Of a stretch of DNA of 64,000 nt, positions 35,201-46,364 are shown in pieces. Each line of letters begins with the position of its first letter. Within the stretch, counting starts at the first letter, position 1. The notes beneath the pieces were generated by a model. It worked only from the letters and a program-made list of their open reading frames with translations. It ran no database searches and was not told the DNA's origin. This DNA is from Micromussa lordhowensis (Eukaryota; Cnidaria; Anthozoa; Scleractinia; Lobophylliidae): the NCBI GenBank assembly GCA_964020085.1, contig OZ026597.1:16909415-16973414 (forward strand), in the 5' to 3' direction. Made by a program: the position numbers and the translations under genes.

Positions 35201-37206
35201 TGCCAAATAGACGAAAGATGAAAGTAGAGAAACTCGCCAATGTGGTGATATAGTTTTGATGCACCTCTAAACTCTCACAACTGACACGTCAATCAGTCAC
35301 AGAATTGATATTTCGTTAACAGGTCTTGCTAAAAAGGAAAATTAGCACTGACCAATCCGGTTGCAGCTTCCTTTCAATCAATCGTGACCAACTGACATAT
35401 GACGACTACATGTCATCAGATAGGAACTTCACACTAGAGGTGCTACGTGCGCAAGAAATCGCGTTGTAGCTATTTAAAAGTTACTACCACAGAATTCACT
35501 GCTGTCCTCACAGAACGTCCTCCCGCCACAGAAAATGGCTAATTTTGGTAAGAGTAGTAAAGTGAACTTGGTACTCGGTAGCTGTCGAGAGAAGAGCTCT
35601 TGGTTTGCGTGGTTTGCGCTGAAAGCGGAATTGATAGAGGTCCTGCACGTGTGTTATAAAATTATCTTGGTACATTTTTTAACCGTTCTCTGCGAAACAA
35701 TAGCACGAGACGACCAATTTCTCCGTATTTTGGGGAAAGTGAGCCACGAGAGCTTAACTGTCGCAATTTTTTTAGAATTATTCGCTCTTTTAAGATATTC
35801 AGCGCGAAATGGTACAGTAACTGATGATAGATACACTTAACAGGTATAGACTATCGCTGCCACGATTGCTTATCCTTCCTAATATATCTTGTTTCAGTAA
35901 ACATTCTGACTTTTGATATTATTTGACAGTTTTTCCAGGCTTTGACTGGCCCTGTTATACCGAGGACTCCAAAGCCAATGTGACTGTTTTAGATTTGAAA
36001 GATGTCTACGAGAAAGGACAAATGCGACGAAATGCCAGCTCAGAACAGAGATTGTTGAATGCTGAAGTGCACCTAACCGCAACGGCACAAAAACCAATTC
36101 AGGTAAATGATTAAATAGTTAGGAAAGAAACTCCCGCGTAGCATCTGCAGGAGCGTGCAGTGTAAAAGCGCGGGTTAGTGCTTATAGTTTTATTTACGTT
36201 ACTGGAGGAGGGGAAATCGGAGGAAGAAATACAAATAGATTAAAAAAAACAATTGGTCTCCCAACACGCGTGATATTTAACAGTTTGTTTTTAGTTTTCT
36301 TTCCGCTTGTTCAGATTTCTTCGCCCGCCATATTGCTGAAGAGTATCGTGGAAAGGCTTAGTTAACCAAAAATACGAGTATTATATAAACTAGTACTATT
36401 CCTTCGTGTTGTCTTGGTTTACTTCCGCTTAAGTAAAGAAAGAAAGAAAGAAAGAGAGGGAAAGACAGTCACTAATGCTGACGAACAGCTAACGATTTTC
36501 GGGGTAACTAATAAATAACTGACCGAGTTTTTCTTCGGGCCAACGGCAGAAAGTGGCTGTGAAGAACGAAGTGGTGGTATAACGCGCTGATTATATGGTT
36601 GGGTTCTACTGTGGTATTGCTTTCCTTACTACATGGATCAGTATATGCTGGTATGCGTCAATGTATACTGATGCAGTTTCGTTTCTCTACAGGGCGTGTG
36701 TGCGTTCGTGGAAAGATGTCCGGAGGCCGCAAGGATTCTACAAGACCTGAACGGCCGCGTTGAACTGGAACCCGCGGTGTACAGCAGAAAAGAGCCATTC
36801 ACCATGAACTTTTCCGTTAATCTCGACTCCGTGTATTCATCCCAGAAGGGTATTAAGGTTTACGAACTTTCACGCGTCAAAGGCGAGGAGAGAAACATTT
36901 TCCGCTTGGTTGTCGTGCTCCATTTTGTGGATGGAACGACGAAGGAGTTTACCAGCAAACATTTCCAAGTACAAAGTAAAAAAAACCCAAAGCCAGACCA
37001 AGGTTAGTGGAAGGAAATATCATGACACAATTAACAATTATTCACCGAAGTGGAGGTAAATATCCACCACTTTCACCGACACTGAGGTGAATAATTGTTT
37101 TAGTATATACCACACAAGCTGAATAACTAGCAGCCCAAAGAGTAACTTCATTAGTTAAAATATAGCGACAAAAGCCACTTTGTTTTTCTTCGGCTGCTCG
37201 GAAGTG

Positions 37207-37243
<37 letters not shown>

Positions 37244-40200
37244 AGCGCGCGCGAAAAGTACTATTCACTTGTGTGGTATATACTAACAGTCGATATTTCG
37301 AATGGTTCCAGCTTTGTTTGCTTTTCCATTGCAGAAGCGCTTTCTTAATTGTTGCTTCTTATTTAGCGTTGCTTCATTTTTAAGCATAAGATTGCCCAAA
37401 GTAGATACCTTGTCGATGACCCTTTCTTGCGTCCTCTGATTTATGATAACTATGCAGTTATCAAGTGCGAGGCTTTCACTAAAACAATTTTTTTGTAGCT
37501 GTCATACTAATATTCAGTACCGTTTATTTGTGGTGTTTTTCCGCAGATGATGAATGCGGAAGTGTTGATAATGGTTACTGTGGGACGCCAAGTCCAGAGA
37601 ATAACAGAAAGAAACGCAAAAGTAAGCTTTATCTTACATTATGCTGAACCTTTGTGAAGGTATAAGGGTAAAAGGGTCACATTAAGTCACTTCAAGTAGC
37701 CTGTGGAGAGCCTTGCATTTGGGATATCGAGCAAAGAACATAATCGAAAGCGAAACGAAGCGAGCCGAGCGTGGCCTGGGGGAGCCTCTCATCCCCGAGC
37801 TCTCTCGATCTCAGTTTCTAACCCAGATCCCCCTCGTTCATGGCATAATATGCATACACTGGACATTGTCGATGATATTTTTCGAGTCTCAAATGTAAGA
37901 AACATATGAAAGGTACAGCGACTACTCACCTAAACCACTATCTTCTGTTGTTGAATTTTCAGGATTAGATTCCAGTCCAGGTGGAAGTTTGAGCAGTGGC
38001 GTGAACAGTGACAGTAAGTTCTCGTACTCTGTATGTCGGTTTTCAAGCAAGTTAACCAGCTTAAGAATGACTTTTTTCGCAACCATTTTGTTCCATTTCA
38101 CATTTAAAGAAGCAAAAATGAGCAACCCCATTTATCATGTTTTTTATTAGCGGTAGGACATTGGCCTTTAATTGTGAGTCGATGACAAAGCGAGAACTAT
38201 AATAACTCTACGATAATCCGAAGTTGGAATCTTCAGTATATGCCCAAGAAAATCAAGGTTTCCATTCTTTTTCTCTAATTTCTCAAAGTCATTAATAATT
38301 CATCAAGTTAAAACAGAAAAAATCACAACCGTGAAGGACGTTTGGATACCCGGTCTTAATTAGCATAGATTTTGACGATGTCACTTCTCCGCTTTCTCCT
38401 TAGTTTTTGTTTCGATTGAGAAGATATATCAAACACTCGAGACAGTGTTTCATCGGCTATCCAAAAACCTCGAATTTCGTAAAAAAAATGATCCGCTGTG
38501 TGACGTATTTTCCACTCTCTTCTCGGCGTTTGGATAACCGGATAAAAATGCTGTCGCTCGTGTTTGATACATTACATCATATTGTCCTTGCCTATATATC
38601 ATCTTCCCCCTGAAAAATTGATGACGAGGATAGGGCAAAATAAAACAAGTGCGAATTTCAAGTTTGAAGTACTTTTTCACCTCACAAAACCCGCAGAAAA
38701 CGTCGTTCTCTCTCCCCCCTCCAAATAAAAAAGAATAAGCGTAAAATGAGATGATGCAGTTTACTAGAATCATCTTAGTTGAACATTGATGCCAAACGGT
38801 TAAAACGTTGACTTGCTTTTTCTCAGGCGTCAGCGCATCCGAAGTAATTACAGATCGTCTCGAAGCTAAATATGCCGTCATCGAGGAACTGAGGGTGACC
38901 AAGCCTGTCGTCACACAAAGAGGAGACATTGCTTATAACTTCAAACTGGACACCGCTGATGATGACCTTCCCCTTGAAGAAGGTGACATCGTCGGTGTCT
39001 TTGAAGGTCATGATGGCAAGAGCCACATCGAGAAGCTGACACATTTTAATGCCTCAAAAGCTACGATGGCGGGAGTTATCAGCAGATCAGCGTATCTTGA
39101 GGCCAAAACTCCTGCAGAGGACGAAAATAAAGGTACAGATTGAAATAGGAGTGCATGATGTTTGTTCATGTTTAGGCCCCTCCCCTCTGTGGCCCTCTGG
39201 TCGTCTCCCTTGACAGCCATCAGGCATCACCAAGTAATCAAGAAATTCGATTTTCGTGATGTATTATTTGAAGTACTTTGAGAATTGTTTGAAGATTGGT
39301 GGGGTGATTTTTATGTTGACGCAAACACAACTCTAACTAAGTAAGTACCATGTTTCTGATATCCTTCATACGCCATTTATGATTGAGTAAACGTTAACTG
39401 CCCTGAAAACCTCAGTAGTGTTTGATCTTACTTGCAAATCGTCTTATTTCATTTCGGAACTTTTCTTCTTGCAGCTCTGTACGACCTCGTATGTGTAATT
39501 GGCATGGTGGGTGTTAAAGTTCTCGGCCCAGTAAAACACGGTGAACGAATTTTCGCCTCTTTGGAACATCCGGGAGCTGCGATACCTCAAAGTCGTGTCA
39601 GTGCAGCTGTGTCCAGCGACCTCGTCCTGCTCGGTCAAACTGTCGAAAGCCTGGACGCCAAGGATGACGAAGTGAACCTGGTGCAGTGTTTCGTCTCGAT
39701 CTTGTTGAGCATTTCGTCTGGTCACGTGTCGAACGCCGTAAGTGATTTGCGGAAAAACGTGAGGGAGGATGTACAAACGGAAGTGAAGCAGATCAAAAAG
39801 GAATGCTTGAGAGGTACTAGCATGAATCTTTAATGTGTTCAACAAAATGTTTGTTTCAATGAACGAGGCGTCAAGCACAAGGGTGACGTCAACGAATGTT
39901 TGTTGACTATTTTCGAGTTTGTTCCCATTCATCTGTGAAATTCATTTATATCATATCTCGAATTATTCTCGCATTTTGATTGGTTCTTATCTACGATCAA
40001 TTGGGGACAAACTCATAGGTGAAGTCATCGACTATTTTTTCTCTATGCTATCGCGCCGCTTGCCACTTTTTTGTTCTTGCCGCATTTTGACGTCATCTGT
40101 GATCAATGACTGAACAGAAGCACGGCAACATGGAATCTGGTGAATAAAGCATGATTCTCAATTTAAAATCAATTAAAAGTGGTGTTTACTTTATTCCATT

Positions 40201-42238
40201 TGTGAATGATTCACCGTCGTAACGCAACATGATTTTAGTTTCATTGACAACCCATCTCACCTAAACACTTTTTGTTGACCACTCGTTTCAGGTTTTCGCC
40301 GCTGGTTGTTTGCGGGCTTCATCTTAGCGGTATTGGTAGCAGTTTTGCTGTATCAGTTATTCGCCCCAGGCACCGCGCTTCGTTACTACAGATGTCGCCA
40401 AGGATCCATTGATGACAGTGATTTGTGGTTCACATTCACTACTAATGATTTTCAGGTATTGCATCTCTTACGTACGTTCTGACGACTCAAATTCGCCACT
40501 TTGAAACGAGAAGAAACCTGTGGCAAGTCTCATCTCGCACTGGCTTGTGGGACCGTTTCTGGGAACAAATCAAAAGACGACAGTTATATTATCCCCAGAA
40601 ACGATCCCACAAGCGACTGCGAGTTGAGACTCGTCCCAGATTTCCTCTCGTTTCTAAAGTGGCGTATAGTGTAATGTTGCAATCAGGACGCTTGTAGGCC
40701 TTTTACCGCCCTGGTTACAATAGATCCTTGTGGTCGTTGTGCCTTCATTTAAATTGATTCAAATTTAATGTAAATTCTGATGTTTTATTTCAAACACGAG
40801 AGGCAGTGTTTCATCGGGATATCCAAACACCGAGAAGAGAGTTGAAAATACGTCGCGCAGCGGAGTATTTTTGACGGAATTTGAGGTGTTTGGAATTCAA
40901 ATAGAGTTAATGATATGAGTTAATGATGTGAACAATTATAAATATAAACAATAGTTGATCATACAAAATATTGCTCGAGTTTCTTCTACTCCCCAAAAGA
41001 TCGTCCAGTGAAAGCCGAAAGATTCCTTGAAACCATAAACACATACAGTTGTCTACACAGTATATATTTTTTCTTAGTATATTACTTTATCAAATCTCAT
41101 TTTCTTGAACAGATTCCTCGTGTACATGGCATCGAGTTTACTTGGGCCAAGCTGAAGAAGAAAATGGATTTGGACTTTGGCAGAATAAACTACACAGGTG
41201 CGGGAACGAAAACCACCTCCATCGCAAACGCAGCTTATTTTAAAAGCCACCTAAACCGTCATGTCACTTCTAATCAATACGTAATTTTTCTGTCGTTTTT
41301 AACTTAGAAAATAGCATTTTTCAAGGGAAAAGGATGGACGGGAGATTCACTCGATTCTTCCTTCGCTCCTTTGCTTCCTGCTGGACTTTTTGGTAATCCG
41401 CTGACCAATGTTTAAGGTTTTCGAAGCCGTAGCGAAGTTCAAGTTATTAGGGACCTTAAGCAAACCACGACAGCAACGGCAACGAGAAACCATCAATCAA
41501 AAGGTTTAATGAGCAAAGCAACGGCTGGGCACGTTGGTTATAAAGCTTTGTACATTTCTTTGCCGTCCTCTGCAAAACAACAACGTGAAATGACCAAGTT
41601 CTGCATATTTTGAAGAACGTGAACGACAGCGGCTAATTTTTTTACATTTTCGTTTGGAATTGACTGCTGGCGTTACATATTTAGTTTGAGCAACTTCTGA
41701 AAACGATAGGCGTACTGAACAGATGTGGATAATTGCAAAATTCAAAGGTAAATTATAAATCCCTGTTTTTGTAGGCGTCGTCCTTGGCGTCGCCGTCGTC
41801 ATTGCTTAAGGTCCTTATTTTATTTTATATTCGACGTTGAGGTGAAACGATTTCCTCACAAGACTAGTCCCTCTTTCGCTCAGTCGATCCATTTTCCAAG
41901 TTGAGTGGCTCGTGGCCACTTTGATTTAATTAAAAATAAACACAACTGTCAACTGTCGTAGGTCTGTCTAAAAGGCCACACATGTGATTAAATTGCAGCG
42001 GTCAGTTCTGCTTTTAATTTGATTTTTTTTATCTTCAGACGCGCACTATTATCTAAATCTGGACCGTTGTGCTTATGGCGGGATTCGACATGTCGGTTCA
42101 CCGTTGGACAACAAAGAGATGGTGCGAGGTGCAGAAATAGTGGCTGTCGATCAAAACTGCACGACTGTTTATTTTCATGCGGAAGATTGGTCCCCGTATG
42201 AAAGCGGCAGGGACATTGTGTGTACAGCCCATCCCTGA
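32294..42238 (+). CDS. Gene A: single-pass membrane protein with MYRF-like layout
   Basis: Not recognised by name. Exons: 32294-32447, 32529-32563, about 35514-35547, 35930-36102, 36693-37002, 37547-37621, 37963-38013, 38827-39132, 39475-39813, 40292-40455, 41113-41197, 42039-42238; phase-consistent, 641 residues. Order: acidic N-terminus (1-74, least certain); beta-rich domain (75-235, with LDLKDVYEKGQ and EFTSKHFQVQSKKNP); basic cluster RKKRK (256-260); Ser/Gly linker (261-280); domain with VITDRLEAKYAVIEELRV then GDIAYNF...EEGDIVGVF...GVISRSAY and VKVLGPVKHGERIFA (about 282-425), resembling intramolecular-chaperone/peptidase-G2 modules; amphipathic helix (about 440-492); transmembrane segment (497-516) preceded by RR, implying a cytosolic N-terminus; C-terminal domain (517-641) with cysteines and N-glycosylation sequons NYT and NCT. 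Paralogue of gene B, with which it converges. Function inferred only from architecture. Confidence 0.85.
32564..35513. other. Long intron of gene A, no feature seen
   Basis: Nearly 3 kb between the second and third candidate exons. The sequence is AT-rich with no open frame that looks coding and no clear repeat structure. It could hold regulatory DNA for the downstream alternative start, but I see no specific site. Confidence 0.4.
35469..35547 (+). promoter_or_regulatory. Possible alternative promoter and short first exon of gene A
   Basis: TATTTAAAAG at about 35,470 is a TATA-like box, about 65 bp upstream of an ATG (35,535) that opens a tiny exon, MANF plus one base, ending at donor GTAAGAG. 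Its phase joins the exon at 35,930 correctly and would give a 571-residue form lacking the acidic N-terminus. The same segment can also be an internal exon (acceptor CTCACAG, start 35,514, or CCACAG, start 35,532), because both read in phase from the preceding 35-nt exon. Transcript data would decide. Confidence 0.35.
35645..35790. repeat. Decayed copy of the 41,447-41,817 element
   Basis: GTTATAAAATTATCTTGGTACATTTT..., CTCTGCGAAACAA and GACGACCAATTTCTCCGTATTTTG align with the middle of the TIR elements at 41,540-41,640 and, inverted, 51,775-51,870, but no terminal repeats are left. The 101-codon open frame across it is an artefact. Confidence 0.4.
37027..37290. mobile_element. Nested inverted-repeat element in gene A intron
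   Basis: TAGTATATACCACAC (37,101) is matched by its reverse complement ending 37,285. Inside, GAAGTGAATAGTAC pairs with GTACTATTCACTT. Immediately 5', CAATTATTCACC pairs with GGTGAATAATTG (37,035-37,097). These are one or two miniature inverted-repeat elements without coding capacity, just 25 bp after the exon ending 37,002. Confidence 0.7.
38428..38566. repeat. Inverted-repeat element, copy 1 (partner 40,796-40,893)
   Basis: AAACACTCGAGACAGTGTTT...CATCGGCTATCCAAA at the left pairs with TTTGGATAACCGGAT...CTGTCGCTCGTGTTTGA at the right. Copy 2 (CACGAGAGGCAGTGTTTC ... GGTGTTTGGA) lies in another gene A intron at 40,796-40,893. Both include GACGTATTTTCCACTCTCTT or its inverse. Confidence 0.65.
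40494..40664. mobile_element. Miniature inverted-repeat element, 171 bp
   Basis: CGCCACTTTGAAACGAGA at the left is matched by TCTCGTTTCTAAAGTGGCG at the right, and the pairing continues inward (CTTGTGGGACCGTTTCTGGG with CCCCAGAAACGATCCCACAA). Almost the whole element is a hairpin. It sits 38 bp after the transmembrane exon of gene A. Confidence 0.75.
41447..41817. mobile_element. TIR element TTAGGGACCTTAAGCAA, 371 bp
   Basis: Left end TTAGGGACCTTAAGCAAACC and right end, in reverse, TAAGGACCTTAAGCAATGAC, followed on both sides by GACGGC-type CpG-rich sequence. The element at 51,589-51,960 is of the same family (TTAGGGAGTTTAAGAAACC). No protein frame. Confidence 0.75.
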
Positions 42239-43770
42239 CAGAAGATACATTACCAGGATTTGTAGAGGTCTTTAGAGTTTGCATTGTTGCGAGACGTGAC
42301 AGTTTCGCTTTAAAGTCCAACTTAAACGACGGTTGCATTCAAAGTGAAATGTCATATAGTCCAGCTTTAATTTCACGAGAAATGAGGCCCGATTGCTGCA
42401 AACAAGAAGCTTTGTAGAAGCATTGAAAGAAAAGAGGAACATTTATCAAGAAAGGAAACAAAGAACATGTTTTCAAAGATAGTACAGAATTATTTAATGA
42501 CGTTGTTGTTTTATAACATTTACCTTACGCAATGCCATGGCTGGACCAAGCATACTTGTTAGGTAACTTTGTATTCATATCATTTGAGTTTGCGCCATTA
42601 TCTATGTTTTAGTCTTTGGATTTCGCTAGTTTCTTTTATACGTCCGTGCTTTATTATCGTCCCCAATGCCGCCCGTCTGTCTTGGCCTGCGGGGCCTTGG
42701 CCCGAGGAAGAGGTCGCTCTTCCAACACGTGACTTTCGAACTATCAATGCCTCGCTGGCTTACAGGAAGAGCTGGCTGGCTCTGGGGACTCGAACGACAT
42801 TCGATTCTTGAATCCGTTTTCAGTAATTGGAATATGTTCAGCATTTTATTTATAAAATAATTATACCTTAAAATTTCCAGGGTAGGTGATTTTTGTATCC
42901 CTAAACATCCAACAGTGATTCATTGCAAAGTTATTTTGACCTTTTTACCACAAGTGTAAGAGAGTAAGCGACCTGATAACCTCAGGAAAGGTTTCTTGAT
43001 TTCAAAGTGAGTTCTCCCGACGAGAAGTGTGAAAAGTTTCAAAATAAAAGTTATGAGAATTTTAACATCGACCTGAGTACTAAAGGGTTGAAGTTTTTAA
43101 AGTGATTATTGTTATCATATAACTTTCTAAGTTTGAAGAATACATTCTGCTATCCATTCAACACTATACTTTAAATGCGCAATTGGCAGTTCAATCCAAA
43201 TATATGCACTGTATAAGGAGGGGAATATATATATGAAGTATTTGTAAGACTTAACAACTTTCATAAAACATGCGGTCCTAGGAATACAAGTGTAAGAACT
43301 CCATTAACTGGTTCTTACTGTCCAATCAGATCACAGCTCGATGATTACTTTCCTAAGATCCAATTTTACCATTATTAACATGATGTATGCCATGTTGCTC
43401 AGCACGTTTGCTGGCCACAGGAATCAATGACAGTTGGCTCAGTCGAACATCGAGAGTTGATCTCGCTTCAAGTCGTTAAACTTTTCTTTGATTGTGAAAG
43501 CTAAGAGAGTTGAAAAAGTAAAGAAGAAATAAAAAGAAGGCTGGTCCTTTATATCATATGTATATTTTTATGGAAACCAGAATAGATTATGGAATGGAGA
43601 AAACTGCGTGATAATTTTTTTTTCAGATCGTGTAAAAAAGCTTAAAGATTTATTTAACAAAATTAGTTTTGCCTGCACTGTAACTTATTGATGTATAATG
43701 CCGTTTATTAAATACATACTTGCTGGTTGAGCATGTCTGGAAAAAATAAAGTGACACATTTTTTCAAGAA
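42239..43770 (+). other. Probable 3' UTR and flank of gene A
   Basis: No open frame of note between the gene A stop and the CR1-like fragment. Candidate polyadenylation hexamers are AATAAA at about 43,042 and 43,745-43,750; the second is followed by a T-rich stretch and is the better choice for a long 3' UTR. Short frames near 42,570-42,860 overlap in both strands and are not convincing. Confidence 0.45.
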
Positions 43771-43817
43771 ATACTCTTTGTTTTTTTACTGCGCTACGAC
43801 GATTACTACGTTATTGA

Positions 43818-45095
43818 CTTAATAATAATAATAAAAATTTTATTATTTCTATAGCGCGAAGTTCATTACTAGGTATATGATCTAACGCGCTTTACAAATT
43901 GGTAAAATGAAGGCTAACTAATGATGCTGTTATTTAAATTAATATAAAACTTTTATAATTGAAAGGGCAACTAATAGTGTTGCTAACTAACAATAGAAAA
44001 TGAACGAAAAATTGATTATATATAGTATGTAGTAATAATAGACGAATAAATAAGGAAATAGATAAAAATATCCTTTCCTAAAAAGATGCGTCTTTATTAG
44101 TTTTTTAAATGAAGTGATGTTATCAATAGCCCAAAGACTGGGCGGTAATGCATTCCATAAGACTGGAGCAGCAACCGCGAAGGCTCTGTCACCAGTCGTC
44201 TTGGCCGATTTGATTTCGGGCCTTGTTAAAGTGTAAGATTATACCTAGATTGTTTAGAAGATAAAAGGCTAGTCATACATGTTGGTGCAATACCATGCAC
44301 AGCCTTAAAAATAAATAAAATAACTTTAAAAATTATGCTAAATTTTACAGGCAGCCAATGGAGGTCTACCATGATTGGAGTGATGTGTGAGTCTCGCGGC
44401 TGCGTTTTGTACGTACGAGCTGTAGTTTATTCGTGTGGATAGTTGGTATACCATACAGAACTGAGTTGCAGTGATCTAAGTCGAACCAGACACCTAGATT
44501 TCTAGCTTCGCTTACAGACGATACGACAGTTTCGGTAACTAAGAGACTATCAGCTCGTACTTTGGAGAACTGTTGGTGAGTCCCGATTAGCATGAACTCC
44601 GTCTATTCTTCGTTAAGCTTGAGCTTATCAACAACCATCCACGCCCTCACGGCCCTGATGCACTGCTCCATGACACACCAGGCCTCCGTCTCACCGACCG
44701 CACTATCTGGTTTGAACGAGAGGTATAATTGGGTGTTGTCAGCGTATGCATGGGCATGGGGCAGCTGAGTCTTTATTACTTCAAAGAGCTTGCTAGCATA
44801 AACAGAAATTAAAAAGAAGAGGACCGAGAGACGATCCCTGTGACACACCAAACGACAGATGGCATCTCTCTGACAGTTTTGCGTCGACAATGACGCGTTG
44901 GGTCCGACCAGACAAATAAGAGTCCAACCATTTGAAAGCATCGCCGGTGACGACAAATGAGGTCTCTAGACGGCGAAGAAGGATATTATGGTCCACGGTG
45001 TCAAATGCGGCACGTAAGTCTAGGAGAACTAGCAAAGACACATGTTGGCTATTCATATTTAGTAGAATGTCGTTAACAATTTTCAACAGTGCCGT
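43818..45095 (-). pseudogene. CR1-like LINE fragment
   Basis: Antisense pieces of a CR1/L2-type reverse transcriptase: LLDLRAAFDTVDHNILLRRL, SYLSGRTQRVIVDAKLSE, GVSQGSSLGPLLF (about 45,086-44,795), then VYASKLFEVIKTQLPHAHAY, YADNTQLYLSFKPD and DKLKLNEE (to about 44,605), then IGTHQQFSKV and RNLGVWFDLD (to about 44,366). The pieces lie in different frames with stops between them, and the catalytic YADD is YADN. The remaining 500 bp to 43,818 look like 3' UTR, ending near an AATAATAATAATAAA run. The upstream endonuclease is absent. Dead copy. Confidence 0.85.
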
Positions 45096-45626
45096 CTCCG
45101 TACTGTGTGCACTTCTGTTCTTCGATTGTAATTATGGAATGAGACTTCACGCAGCACAATCAGTCTCTTTAAAAACTAATTTTACCAACTGCCGGTACCT
45201 TAGTATGAGTTCATTGTGTGAAACTCGGTTTCCCCCAAAAAGGACTAAGAGAGAGCGAAAACATTGCAAATGGAATGGATCAGACTCACAATCCTCCTTC
45301 TGCTGAATTCGCCTATCGTGCACTGATATCTCGAGAGATATAGTTTCTGTTGCAGTAAAGAAAGTGTGGAATTTGATCAGTTGTGGAAATGTCTCATTGT
45401 TACTCTATTTCTTGACGATGTTTCAGTGTACAACTTTCCAATAGCAGGCCCTAAAAGGCATAATCTTTAATTTTTCGTCCACAGATCCCGCTATGCCTGA
45501 CTCGCTTGCCGTGGGCGATTTGGGTTAGAATTTGAGGTTCAATTTACCAGTCAGTAGTGAAAAAGTATTTTATTCTTCCTACAACAATGTTGCGCTTTGA
45601 CACTATGTTCTACTCAAAACTGTTTA

Positions 45627-46283
45627 AGGTGGCTCTAAACAGTTTCCAGCACTTTCCAAGACGTAGACTTTGATGGGTCATTATAACCACTCTGTATCGG
45701 TTGATGCCAAAATCATGGTATCAAAAGACTGCCCAATCATTGGTGAGCAAGTTGCTGTCAAATTTGTGGAACAATAGGTTGCCATAGCAACTACCATATG
45801 ACCTGCTAAAAACACCCTTAATGCTAGCTTTGAGCGCTTATAACTTAATAACGAGCTCGGTGATCACTATTTTTTATTATCGAATTATGATAAGTCTGAT
45901 AAGATGCAACTTTTTGCAAAGTTTAAAAAAGCTATGTGGAGTGGGTTCAGAGCCACCTTAAATTTTCGAAAATTTAAATTTTTGTATTTAGCAAAAAGTT
46001 GCATCTTATCATGCTTATCATAATTCGATGACAAAAAATAGGGGCCACCTAACTCGTTTTTCAGTTACAAGCGCTTAAAGCTAAAATTAAGGGTGTTTTT
46101 AGCAGGTTATATTGTTGCTATGGTAACCTGTTATGTAAAATAGATGATTGCAACTTGTGTACCAATGATTGGGAATTAGTATGATACCATTACTGTAGCA
46201 TCACTTGTTAAACAGTAAGAGTATTCATCTTTCGAAGAATAGCTGTTAGAAAAGTGCTGGAAACTGCTCCAAGCCTGGTTACA
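45627..46283. mobile_element. Large fold-back: two TIR elements in inverted orientation
   Basis: The left end TTAAGGTGGCTCTAAACAG recurs inverted at the centre (GAGCCACCTTAAA, about 45,950) and in weaker form at the right end (CTGGAAACTGCTCCAAGCC). Long internal stretches match in reverse complement, for example GATAAGATGCAACTTTTTGC with GCAAAAAGTTGCATCTTATC, and AAAACACCCTTAATGCTAGC with AATTAAGGGTGTTTTT. The region is therefore two copies of a roughly 330-bp element placed head to head, able to form a giant hairpin. Non-coding. Confidence 0.8.
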
Positions 46284-46364
46284 GCCAAGGTTACAGACGA
46301 GGTTACAGACGAGCTTACAGCCGTAACCATATACTTTCTTTTCCACCGGTGAAACGCGCCCCAT

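Noticed and set aside
35535..35840. 101-codon frame starting MANFGKSSK
   Set aside because: Only the first 13 nt before the GTAAGAG donor are plausible coding sequence; the rest runs through intron and a decayed repeat.
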